A stretch of 64,000 nt of DNA, from contig NC_090771.1 in NCBI RefSeq assembly GCF_001761485.1, positions 620,001-684,000 of the forward strand. Direction: 5' to 3'. Positions within the stretch are counted from its first letter, which is position 1. Each line of letters starts with the position of its first letter. The notes below the pieces were generated by a model that did no database searches, was not told the DNA's origin, and saw only the letters and a program-made list of their open reading frames with translations. A program made the position numbers and the translations under genes. Shown here one piece after another: positions 52,636 through 60,985 of the stretch. The DNA is from Yarrowia lipolytica (lineage: Eukaryota > Ascomycota > Dipodascomycetes > Dipodascales).

Positions 52636-53436
52636 TGTACATGTTTGGACTCGGACGACTGATTTACGGTGAGTGGAGGACGGTGGAAGCGACACAAAGA
52701 CGCGGTTGCGCCCGGACGCGAGACAAGTATTCACAACGAAACTAACACAGTGATTCTGTTGCTTGTCAACTCGGCGGCAATTCTCAGCGAGGATCGGTTC
52801 TTGAACAGAAGTGAGTAGGAGAGAGGGGAGGGGAGAGGAGAGGGGAGAGGAGAGGGGAGAGTCACGTGACAAAGACACAATGGGTCACGTGAGCGGCGAG
52901 ATTGTTGTTTATTCGTGTGCTCGTTGTTGTATATTCACGTGAATGGCTGGGGCCATGTTGCTGGGATCATGTTGAGCTAACACAGTTGGATGGGGATCTT
53001 CGGAGCCTGCGGGATTTGGACAGTCCCAGGATCAGTCGGTCAAGAACAAACTAATTAATCTGATTTCCGCCATCAGAACGCTGTTACGAAGTGAGTATTG
53101 AGAGGGAGAGGGAGAGTGAGACAGGGAGACAGGTGGAATCAGTTTGGAGAGGGAGAGGGAAACCAAGACAACGAGAAACACATTTACGAGCGGTCCTGTA
53201 GTGATTCTTCACGCTACGGATAAGGCATTTTCCTCACTCCCGACACAATTCCTGGAGCTCGTTTCGTTTTCATCATCAATGCGGCAGGCGCGACTGTCAA
53301 CAGGCGTCTGTCTGGTTGAGATCTTCAGCCTCTTCTTTCTCCGTCGCAAACGTCCTTCAGCCCTTCACAAGCTAACACAGTCCCCCTAATCATAGCCAAC
53401 ACCTTGGTAATCGTCTACGAGGTGGTACTTGGATAG
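52636..53436 (+). CDS. YOS1: Yos1, COPII-vesicle ER-Golgi transport protein (four exons)
   Basis: Exons 52636-52669, 52751-52810, 52986-53090 and 53381-53436 give 84 aa. All three introns (81, 175 and 290 nt) start GTGAGT, end CTAACACAG and are in phase 1. The product starts MYMFGLGRLIYV, continues with the hydrophobic segment ILLLVNSAAILSEDRFL, a Gly/Ser/Gln linker, NLISAIRTLLRIPLI, and a second hydrophobic segment ending VVLG at the C terminus. That is the complete Yos1/IER3IP1 pattern, and yeast Yos1 is about the same length. Yos1 binds Yip1-Yif1 and is needed for ER-to-Golgi vesicle traffic. ATG 52636 is chosen; ATG 52642 would lose two residues. It converges on RPB10, 55 bp between stops. 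No exon is long enough to stand out on its own. Confidence 0.95.
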
Positions 53437-53491
53437 ATATCTATAAATACAATTGATTGTGCAAATACGTAACAGAGGCCCGTCTTCTAAA

Positions 53492-54465
53492 TTAGACGTC
53501 GCCCTTCTTCTCGAGGGTGTTGTATCGGAGGAACTTTTCAATAAGATCCACATGAGTGAGCTGTGTTAGTATGAAGTGGCGAGAGAAGGGATCTGGAGAA
53601 AGGAGCTTTCCAGAAGAGGGGACAGGAGCCGTGTTGGTAAAGAAAGTAATACGGGGTCAGTGGACCATGTAGATGTAGTGGGTATGCGGATGGAAGATCG
53701 ACAATGGTCGCGTGAGGCACCCGAGGGTTGAGATTCAGCTGATGTCTGGAGGTGATGAGAGATTGTGGCAGTGAAGGTAGAGAAGCTAATATCATGATCA
53801 GAACCGTGATCATCGTGATCAGACTTGGTAAAGCTGTCTACCAAGGGTATTGGCAATCTCAGCCATGTCTTCTCCACCGTTGTGAATGAAGTCGCACAGA
53901 CAGACACGCCCGAACGCCACCAATCTATCTCACTTTCAGCAACACTTTAAATGCCACTGTGGAGCCCATCGTACTTGGATTAATCGTGGGTTCGTGATAT
54001 GGCAGATCCAAATTGCATCAGAGAAACACGAAACATCACACAACCTGATCCATCAGAACCATAGATCCATCAAAAGCAATCGAAAGACAACACAAACCAC
54101 AATATGACATTATGAATTCACTGAAGCCCCCCTATTCTTCCCAATCTCGTTCACACTACCTGATGCCGCCTTTGTAGTATCACCAGACATCGGTTCAAGT
54201 CACCAACCGGTCGTGATTCCGCCGCGTTTTTTCCGCATTTTCCGCCTTTCCAACGCAAACAACCCCCACGGCCAGACCGTCCCAGATCCTCCTGTCACAT
54301 CTTCTCAGTTGTACTCACAATCATTCGTCGACAACAGTATCGCTTGAGCTCCAGCTTATCCAGAGCATCTCCCTCGCTCATGTCGTCCTGGAGGTAGGTC
54401 AGGTAGGTCTCCCACTTGTCACCGACCACCTTGCCGCAAGAGAAACATCGCACCGGAATAATCAT
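53492..54465 (-). CDS. RPB10: Rpb10, shared subunit of RNA polymerases I, II and III (two exons)
   Basis: Exon 1 is the complement of 54319-54465 (49 codons) and exon 2 the complement of 53492-53560 (22 codons plus stop), giving 71 aa. The 758-nt intron starts GTGAGT right after RRMI (phase 0) and ends CTAACACAG. Exon 1 opens [18 protein letters not shown] and ends KRYCCRRMI. Exon 2 reads [18 protein letters not shown], completing the Rpb10 sequence. The zinc site is Cys7, Cys10, Cys44 and Cys45. Yeast Rpb10 has 70 aa. The protein sits in the assembly platform with Rpb3, Rpb11 and Rpb12 (or AC40 and AC19). It is divergent from NAN1 (189 bp) and convergent with YOS1. Without splicing, exon 1 runs into intron sequence and stops after seven more codons. 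Confidence 0.96.
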
Positions 54466-54654
54466 TGTATGGGTTTGGTCTGTGTGAAGTGTTGTTGTGT
54501 CGATGGGGTTGGGTGGTGTAAAATTTCTATATTCGAAATCTAATTTTCCATCTACATGACCGTGCATATCCAGACAATTTTTTTCAGTGGGTGTATTCTA
54601 CGAAACTTTTTTTTTGTTCTCTGGTTCCGCACAGAACGCTACACATCACGAAAC
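54466..54654. promoter_or_regulatory. Bidirectional promoter RPB10 / NAN1
   Basis: 189 bp between divergent starts. It contains AAAATTTC at 54520-54527, similar to the AAATTTC core in the POP5/TGS1 promoter, and a T9 run near the NAN1 side. A role as an RRPE-like site is inferred. Confidence 0.5.
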
Positions 54655-57252
54655 ATGAGCCTGGAATACCAGATCAGCCCCCCGATGGGCGGCATTTTGC
54701 CCAACGTGAAGCCGATTTTCTCGGCCGACAAGAAACACCTGTTTGTGCTCTTTGCCCACGAGCTCAGAGTGTATCTGTTTTCCACCCAGCGAGTGGTGGC
54801 CCGGTGCCGACTCGATACCAAGAACGCCACAGACATGTTTCTGGAGGAGAAACGCAACCGAGTCTGGGTTGCGTCGCGGACTGGATCGCTGGTGTGCATC
54901 AACTGGAAGTCGCAGAGCATTGCTGCGTCCGTGACGGTGCCTGCTGTGCTGGAGCGAGTCTACGGCATCAAGGCCAACGAGGAGGCCAACAAAATCACCA
55001 TGCTCGGCCTTACATCCACCAAGTTCTGGAAGAAGACCACTGACACACCCAAGACCAAGACCAAGAAGAACCAGACCAAGAAGGGCGATGGTGCCCAAAA
55101 TGCAGACCTTCCCACCCTGGACGCCGACGGACAGGTGATCCTGCACACTGGCGCCAAAAACGACTACCATTACAACGTTGCCGACTGGGGAGACGACTAT
55201 ATCATGTCCAACCACGTGTTCGTGGCCGATATCACTGTCGACGACAACAAGGAGGTGTCTCACTCCTTCACCAAACTCACATCCACCGTCAACGAGGCCA
55301 CCCACTCAGCCCTGTCGCTCAAGGGAGAGTATCTGGCTCTGTACCAGCTCAAGGCCTCTTCTGTCAAGCTGCTGCAGTTTTCCAAGCCGTGGCTGGAGCT
55401 GGACGTTCACGAGCCTCTGGAGATTGAGACTGAGGGCAACGTGAAGAAGCTTGCCAATGGATCTTCCATTGCCGTGTCCGATTCCGGTCTTGTGGCCATG
55501 GGCTTCAACTCCGGCACCATTGAGATGTTCTACGACATTTTTGGATCGCCTGATGCCGAGCTGGATGAGACTCCCACCACCAAGAAGAAGCGAAAGAGCA
55601 AGGGTACCAGATACGTCCGACGAGCTCTGCGATGGCATGGAGACGCAGTGCTCACTCTGGCCTTCTCGCTGGACGACAACTATCTGCTTTCTGGAGGTAA
55701 AGAGCGAGTGCTGGTGTTCTGGCAGCTGGATTCCAACAACACACAGTTCCTTCCTCGTCTTCCCGGACCCATCACAACCATTACAGTTGACCCTACCGGA
55801 GAGCTCTATGCTCTGAACCTGGAGGGCAAGGAGCTCATTGTCCTGAGTGCGCTGGATCTGCTGACCCGTCTGCAGGTGTGTGGCTCCAACATTGGCTACG
55901 CCAACACCCTGGGCTACCCCATCAAGGAGGCCAAGAAGGCTGCCCGAGTCAAGGGCAAAAAGATGTACCAGCCTTCCAACTTCTCCTGCATGGCCAAGAT
56001 CCACCCCACTAAGCCCAACCATCTCTACGTTTTCACCGGTGTGCGAGCACAGATCCAGATCTACGACATTGCCGAGAACCAGGAGGTTGCAAAGTTCCAG
56101 GTGGCCCCTGCGGTGCAACTCGGTAAGGTACGGGGCGAGTTGAAGAACAAGGATGCCGAGGTGACCTTCCTGGAGTTCTCCGACGATGGACAATGGATGG
56201 TGACGGTCGACGAACAAACCAACCCCAAGCTGGACTTCCTCATGAGCTCCGACGACGTGGTCTGTACCCTGCGGTTCTGGAAGTGGAGCAACAAGGTGAC
56301 ATCCAAGCCCGGATCCGCGGAGATGCAGGGCTCGTGGCAGCTCACCACCAAGGTCGTCAACCCTCACAATGCCCGAGTTCTGTCTCTGCTAGCACACACC
56401 CACAACGGCGAGCCCACATTCAACACACTGTGCAAGAATGGCGCTCTTCGAGTGTGGAAGCACTCTGTTTCATCCTCTCACACTGGCTCCAAGGTCTCAT
56501 GGCACGTTCGAAACATGATCTCTGCTTCTCCTGCCGACCTGCCTTCCGGATCTATGGCCTACTCGGAGGACGGTTCTGTTCTAACCGTCGGTGTTGGTGA
56601 GCAGTTGACTGTCTACCGAGCGTCTAACCTGTCATTCGTCACCGAACTGCCCAACTTTATCGGATCCCGAATCCGAGACATCTACGTCATGCGGCAGAAC
56701 CTCATCTGCTTCTCCATGCAGCGTCTGGCAGTGTTTGATCTCGTCCAGTCGCGAGTCATGTGGTCTGTGGAGATCTGGCTGCCCCTCAATGGACACAGAT
56801 ACGTGGCATTTGACGCTCCCCGAAACCGATTCGCCTTTGCTGTCAACGTGTTCGACACAAACCATACCTGCAGCGCACGAATCATGTTCATGAGCCCCAA
56901 GTCGCCCGGACCTCTGTTTGTACAGACCCTGGAGGTGGCAGCGTCTTCTCTGGAGTTCCTGCCCAACGGAGACCTGGTCGTTGTTGATACTAACAGTAAC
57001 ATCCATGTGCTCAAGGAGACCACCTCTGAGGAATCCGAGGAGTCTTCGGCCACTAAGGAGATCACCCAGTTCACCCTGCCCGAATACAGAGAGACTCGAA
57101 CCGTCCATATTGGGGACAACCGGGACGAGATTCTCATTGACTCTCACCAGGCTGCTCTGTCTATCGAGTCCTTTGACAACGTCTTTGATGGCGCTGATTC
57201 TATGGAGAGCATGTTTGAGAAGTTGGCTATTGTTGTTGCTGGTAACGAGTAG
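54655..57252 (+). CDS. NAN1: Nan1/Utp17 (WDR75), t-UTP component of the SSU processome
   Basis: An 865-aa protein built of two WD40-type propellers. It begins with YQISPPMGGILPNVKPIFSADKKHLFVLFAHELRVY, continues with a Lys/Thr-rich loop (about 130-150), a LRWHGDAVLTLAFSLDDNYLLSGGKERVLVFWQL block typical of Nan1/WDR75 near 330-365, and further blades to about 780. A short acidic stretch and a helical tail end the protein. Nan1/Utp17 belongs to the t-UTP/UtpA complex that binds nascent pre-rRNA and supports both Pol I transcription and 18S processing in the nucleolus. The frame stays open 33 codons upstream of ATG 54655, but without a likely start. The chosen ATG follows CACGAAAC, a good yeast context. 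No intron. Confidence 0.9.
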   Translation: MSLEYQISPPMGGILPNVKPIFSADKKHLFVLFAHELRVYLFSTQRVVARCRLDTKNATDMFLEEKRNRVWVASRTGSLVCINWKSQSIAASVTVPAVLERVYGIKANEEANKITMLGLTSTKFWKKTTDTPKTKTKKNQTKKGDGAQNADLPTLDADGQVILHTGAKNDYHYNVADWGDDYIMSNHVFVADITVDDNKEVSHSFTKLTSTVNEATHSALSLKGEYLALYQLKASSVKLLQFSKPWLELDVHEPLEIETEGNVKKLANGSSIAVSDSGLVAMGFNSGTIEMFYDIFGSPDAELDETPTTKKKRKSKGTRYVRRALRWHGDAVLTLAFSLDDNYLLSGGKERVLVFWQLDSNNTQFLPRLPGPITTITVDPTGELYALNLEGKELIVLSALDLLTRLQVCGSNIGYANTLGYPIKEAKKAARVKGKKMYQPSNFSCMAKIHPTKPNHLYVFTGVRAQIQIYDIAENQEVAKFQVAPAVQLGKVRGELKNKDAEVTFLEFSDDGQWMVTVDEQTNPKLDFLMSSDDVVCTLRFWKWSNKVTSKPGSAEMQGSWQLTTKVVNPHNARVLSLLAHTHNGEPTFNTLCKNGALRVWKHSVSSSHTGSKVSWHVRNMISASPADLPSGSMAYSEDGSVLTVGVGEQLTVYRASNLSFVTELPNFIGSRIRDIYVMRQNLICFSMQRLAVFDLVQSRVMWSVEIWLPLNGHRYVAFDAPRNRFAFAVNVFDTNHTCSARIMFMSPKSPGPLFVQTLEVAASSLEFLPNGDLVVVDTNSNIHVLKETTSEESEESSATKEITQFTLPEYRETRTVHIGDNRDEILIDSHQAALSIESFDNVFDGADSMESMFEKLAIVVAGNE

Positions 57253-57502
57253 GTAACACATGGTCATGGAAAGAATACAACGAGCATAGAGGCACACAGT
57301 GCTACAATGGAGGAAAGAGTGTCACCAACTCGGAAAGGATAGATACCTATAAGGTGTATATAAAGGTATAGACATTAGATATTAATTTGCAGATATGTTG
57401 CATGCAAGCCATGGGAGAGAATGTTACTTGTCTACGTTGTAATTTCACTTGCAAATAAATCATCTATTCGGTTCTATATATTATGGTACTGTGCTCAGCT
57501 AG

Positions 57503-58582
57503 CTAGGTCTGCTTCTGCTTCTCGCGCTTGACCAGCCTCCAGATAAAGAAGACAAAGAGTCCAGCGACTAGCACAAGAGGCAATCCAAGTTCGTATTTCT
57601 GGGCGGGTCCCGTTTCAGGAAGACTGGGGTTAGTATAGTTCTAAAAGGGGGTTCAACAGCAGCATACTCACTCGTCTCTCTTCACTCACATCTTTTCGGG
57701 CTCAGTCATGGGCTTTCCAATCTCACTGGACCAGCCAACAGCTCTCTCGAATCCGTTCTTGCCTTCTTTAAAGTCCAGTATGGCCTGATACGAGTCTCGA
57801 TCGTTCACAGACACGAAAGGACCTCTCTGGACAATATCCTGGTCCAGAATCTGACCCGCGACAACGATAATCTGCGAATCAGATTCGGTAGAGGGAGTGA
57901 ATTCCACGTTTTCTCCTTCAGGCTCGAAAAAGACAACCTCGTTGGTATCAACCTTCTCCCCCTGGACCTCGGCGGTCCCCTTCAGCACGTACAACAGTGC
58001 ATTGAAGCCTTGGGGAATGTCCTGCACAATTTTGTTGCCTCCATAGAGCGACCTGTTTGTGTAATAGTCGAGGTACCAGACGGGGGTGTATGCCAGGTCC
58101 TTGACAGAATCGACTCCCAGAGCCCTTCCACTGATCACCTTGACCAGAACTCCATCGTCTCGTTTGCCAACAGGAATATCTTTGGCCTTGAGGTCTCGGT
58201 ATCGAGGCTCCACGTCCTTGAGTTTCTCAGGGAGATCCACCCACAACTGGATGCCCTGGGTGTTATCTTCCTGTGGCATCTCAGCATGCATTACTCCTCT
58301 TCCCGCCGTCATGAACTGCAGGTCTCCAGGCAACAGGGCTCCCTGGGCGCCAGTAAAGTCCTCATGGGCCATTTTGCCCTTGAGAATGTACGTGATGGTT
58401 TCCTGACCTCGATGAGGATGGTCGGGAAACCCCGCCGTCTTGGGGACGTTGAAATGGTCTAACAGAACAAAGGGAGAGAAGTTGCGGGCCTTTCGAACTC
58501 CAATAGCCCGTCGAACAGTGGCTCCCACTCCCTCAGGCCGTTCCTGGGCAACGAAACGTTGTGCAATTTTTCGTGACGTCAT
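57503..58582 (-). CDS. Pirin-family protein with optional membrane-anchor exon
   Basis: From ATG 58582 the frame gives a full pirin: bicupin fold, metal ligands His55, His57, His99 and Glu101, in FPDHPHRGQET and GVMHAEM. Unspliced it ends at TGA 57686-57688 after EPEKM (298 aa, a usual pirin length). A perfect 66-nt intron (GTGAGT at 57689, CTAACCCCAG ending 57624) begins inside the last codon. Splicing joins exon 57690-58582 to 57503-57623 in frame, giving 337 aa. The new tail holds a hydrophobic segment of about 17 residues (LGLPLVLVAGLFVFFIW) and a basic end (KREKQKQT). Pirins are Fe(II) cupins reported as nuclear cofactors or quercetinases; the reaction here is unknown. The spliced form would be tail-anchored with the cupin in the cytosol. 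The core call is firm; use of the second exon is inferred from splice sites and frame. Confidence 0.88.
57624..57689 (-). other. Intron of pirin gene, possibly alternatively spliced
   Basis: 66 nt. Donor GTGAGT matches the other introns here. The fused branch point and acceptor is TATACTAACCCCAG. The stop codon of the unspliced form (TGA) lies within the donor, so retention ends translation at once. Confidence 0.75.
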
Positions 58583-59251
58583 TGCTAGCGTGTTTGTGTT
58601 TGTAGCTGGTGTTTTTTTGTTGATGAATCTCGGAAACTGGAGGGCTCTGGAGGTATATATAAGTTGCCTCGATTTCGCTTAGCAAGATCGCAGTCATGCA
58701 TGTAAGATGCCTGGTAAAAGCTTGGTAAAAACTTACAACGCATTTTTAGTCATAGATGACAGTGTCTGTAGAATGGACCAGAAAGAGAACTGAGGGGTAG
58801 TAGAAACGCCAACACTGTCCTCCGCCGTTTATTAGTCATCATTTAAATTTATGGCCCAAAACCGCCTCTCAATTATGCAATAATTACTCCCTCTTGCTCC
58901 TCCAGCTAAAACCCAAACCACCTTTATATGCATTAACCTGCAGCCTGTCCAAAATGTGAAAATATTACCGAAACAATTGGCTGCCATCTGAGAGTATCTT
59001 CAGATTCCGTAGATATATTAGGGAGAGGGGACAAACCAATATCATCTCATGCGCGTTGATCAATGGCACTTTCGTCATCTTCTCAGGACTGTACAGCATG
59101 TACTGTACCTGTAAAGTAAATCTACGTTCAGTCAGCCGTACACAGTCTACACAGACTACCAGTATTCTAGATTCCAAACATGGTGGACCCCATTCCAAAT
59201 ATTCATTCATATCATGTCATCATAATCAGTGCTACGCATTTTCCCCGCTGC
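58583..59251. other. Pirin promoter side and 3' flank of dehydrogenase gene
   Basis: A TATATAT run at 58653-58660 sits about 75 bp upstream of the pirin ATG and could be its TATA box. No gene is seen in the rest. Confidence 0.5.
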
Positions 59252-60985
59252 CTACAACTTGGCAGTCTTCTGTCCATACAGAATCTCCGAGTCGTACTCG
59301 GCGTCTCCTGAAAGGTCGGCGTTCTTCCATCGCTCAGCAATCTCAACGTCAACCCGATCACCGGTCTTGACGGCGTTTCGAAGGAGCAGAGCCCGCACAA
59401 TGACGTGGGCGAGCTTGTAGGTCACGTTTCGAGCATCGGCTCGAGTGGCTTCCAGGTCCATGCCCTCGACCCACTTCTTCCAGGCAGCAAACTCGTCCAG
59501 AACGGACTGGTCAGAAGACACCTCTGCAATGTACTTTTCAAAAGCGCCAATCATCAGAGGTCCTCGCTTGCCCTTCATCACTCGAGCCACGTCGTCACTG
59601 AGAACGTTGGTAGTACCCTCCCAGATGACATTGACTTGGGACTCTCTGTAGAGTCGAGCAATGTTGATGTCAATCTCGTGCTCGAGGTATCCGGCACCTC
59701 CCAGAGCCTCCATGCATTCGGAACAGCCAATGGTGGCCTTCTTACAGCAGTAAGCCTTAGCGATACCCGGCAGAACTCGCAGAACGGCCTCTCGATGAGG
59801 AGAAAGACCAGTAACCTCTGACTGGCCGAGCAGAGAAATGCCCTCAAACAGCAGGAACATGAGGCCGGTCAGTTGGACCTGCTCGTGAGCCAGGGTCTTC
59901 AGATGGGCGGGAGTGGCCGAAAGCTTCTTGCCAAACACCGATCGAACGAGGGCGTACTGCTTGGCAATGTGGAGAGAACGTCCGTAGCAAGAAAGAGCCG
60001 AGGTGGACGAGTAGAGCCGAGTAATGTTGAGGACAGTGGCAATCACTGGCACTCCATTGTTCGCCTGACCAAGCAGAATGACAGGATGGTTCCGAAGCTC
60101 TAGCTCAGCAGTGGGCAGAGCGATAGTTCCAAACTTCTTCTTGAGACGGTTGATGATGACCGTCTCGGGGGTGAGCTTGCCGATAAAGCAAGAAAGACCA
60201 GTTTCTCCCTCTCGCTTAGCCAGCAGAATGGAGCATTCGGAGTCGGTTGCGGAGGAGAACCACTTGAAGCCGTTGACGGTATAGTCTTTGGGGCCGGTGC
60301 CGACGGTGACAATGTCCGAAGTGGCGTTGTTTTCAATCTGGTTGTTGGCAGAGGCATTGGGTCGGCTCTCAGCCCCCTCCTCTTTTCGGTAGGAGCTGGT
60401 GGCAACAGTCTCTGTGTTGCGAACATCACTTCCTCCGGGTCTTTCGGTCATCCACTGGCCACTTGTCCATGCCTGAGTGGGATCGGAAGAAACCAGGTGG
60501 TTGTACCACTCTTGCAGTCGCTCATCGTCCTTGGCAAATACCTCCAACACTCGAGCAGTTCCGTCGGTCATGGCAAAGGGACACAGAACGGTGGCGGAGG
60601 AGGCGGAGAAAAGCCAATTCTTGAGGAAGGCCACGACTCGACTCTCCTCGGCGTACTTTCTCTCATATGAGTCGCTGATAATACCTGCAGCGAACGCCTT
60701 GGCCTTGAGCAGCTTCCATCCCTGAGACACAATGAGCCGGTTCTTGGGGTGGCCAAAGGTTCCCTGATGCTCGACTCGAGGAATGTTTGTCTCTGCGTCC
60801 TCCTGCCATTCGAAAATCTCTTTGGAAATAACATAGTCTCCCAGCTCGCGCAGCTCGGGAAGAACAGCAGCAAGGGTCTTGTGGGACAGGTAGAACTCGG
60901 CCACCTTCTTGAGAGCAGAGTTGCCGTCGTACTGGTTGAGCAGCGTGGGTCGGTCCTGGAAGAAGCCAGTGGTAGCTGTAGCCAT
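59252..60985 (-). CDS. AidB-like acyl-CoA dehydrogenase with peroxisomal signal
   Basis: 577 aa from ATG 60985; the frame continues upstream only to a TTG. The order of blocks is that of the AidB/ACAD11-side branch of acyl-CoA dehydrogenases: CPFAMTDGTARVLE, the TSGQWMTERPGGSDVRNTET flavin-contact block, GFKWFSSATDSE, and near the C terminus CMEALGGAGYLE and VNVIWEGTTNVLSDDVAR. The protein ends TAKL, and AKL is a good PTS1, so it should be imported into peroxisomes. FAD-dependent oxidation of an acyl-CoA or related thioester is likely. AidB itself is a poor dehydrogenase linked to alkylation damage, so the substrate is open. It is distinct from the six peroxisomal acyl-CoA oxidases of this yeast. 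A TATATAA on the minus strand (61141-61147) lies about 155 bp upstream. Confidence 0.9.
   Translation of the reverse strand: MATATTGFFQDRPTLLNQYDGNSALKKVAEFYLSHKTLAAVLPELRELGDYVISKEIFEWQEDAETNIPRVEHQGTFGHPKNRLIVSQGWKLLKAKAFAAGIISDSYERKYAEESRVVAFLKNWLFSASSATVLCPFAMTDGTARVLEVFAKDDERLQEWYNHLVSSDPTQAWTSGQWMTERPGGSDVRNTETVATSSYRKEEGAESRPNASANNQIENNATSDIVTVGTGPKDYTVNGFKWFSSATDSECSILLAKREGETGLSCFIGKLTPETVIINRLKKKFGTIALPTAELELRNHPVILLGQANNGVPVIATVLNITRLYSSTSALSCYGRSLHIAKQYALVRSVFGKKLSATPAHLKTLAHEQVQLTGLMFLLFEGISLLGQSEVTGLSPHREAVLRVLPGIAKAYCCKKATIGCSECMEALGGAGYLEHEIDINIARLYRESQVNVIWEGTTNVLSDDVARVMKGKRGPLMIGAFEKYIAEVSSDQSVLDEFAAWKKWVEGMDLEATRADARNVTYKLAHVIVRALLLRNAVKTGDRVDVEIAERWKNADLSGDAEYDSEILYGQKTAKL

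Noticed and set aside
55306-56367. Minus-strand frame of 353 codons opposite NAN1
   Set aside because: Shadow of the strongly supported WD-repeat gene; composition rich in Leu, Val, Gly and His with no motifs.
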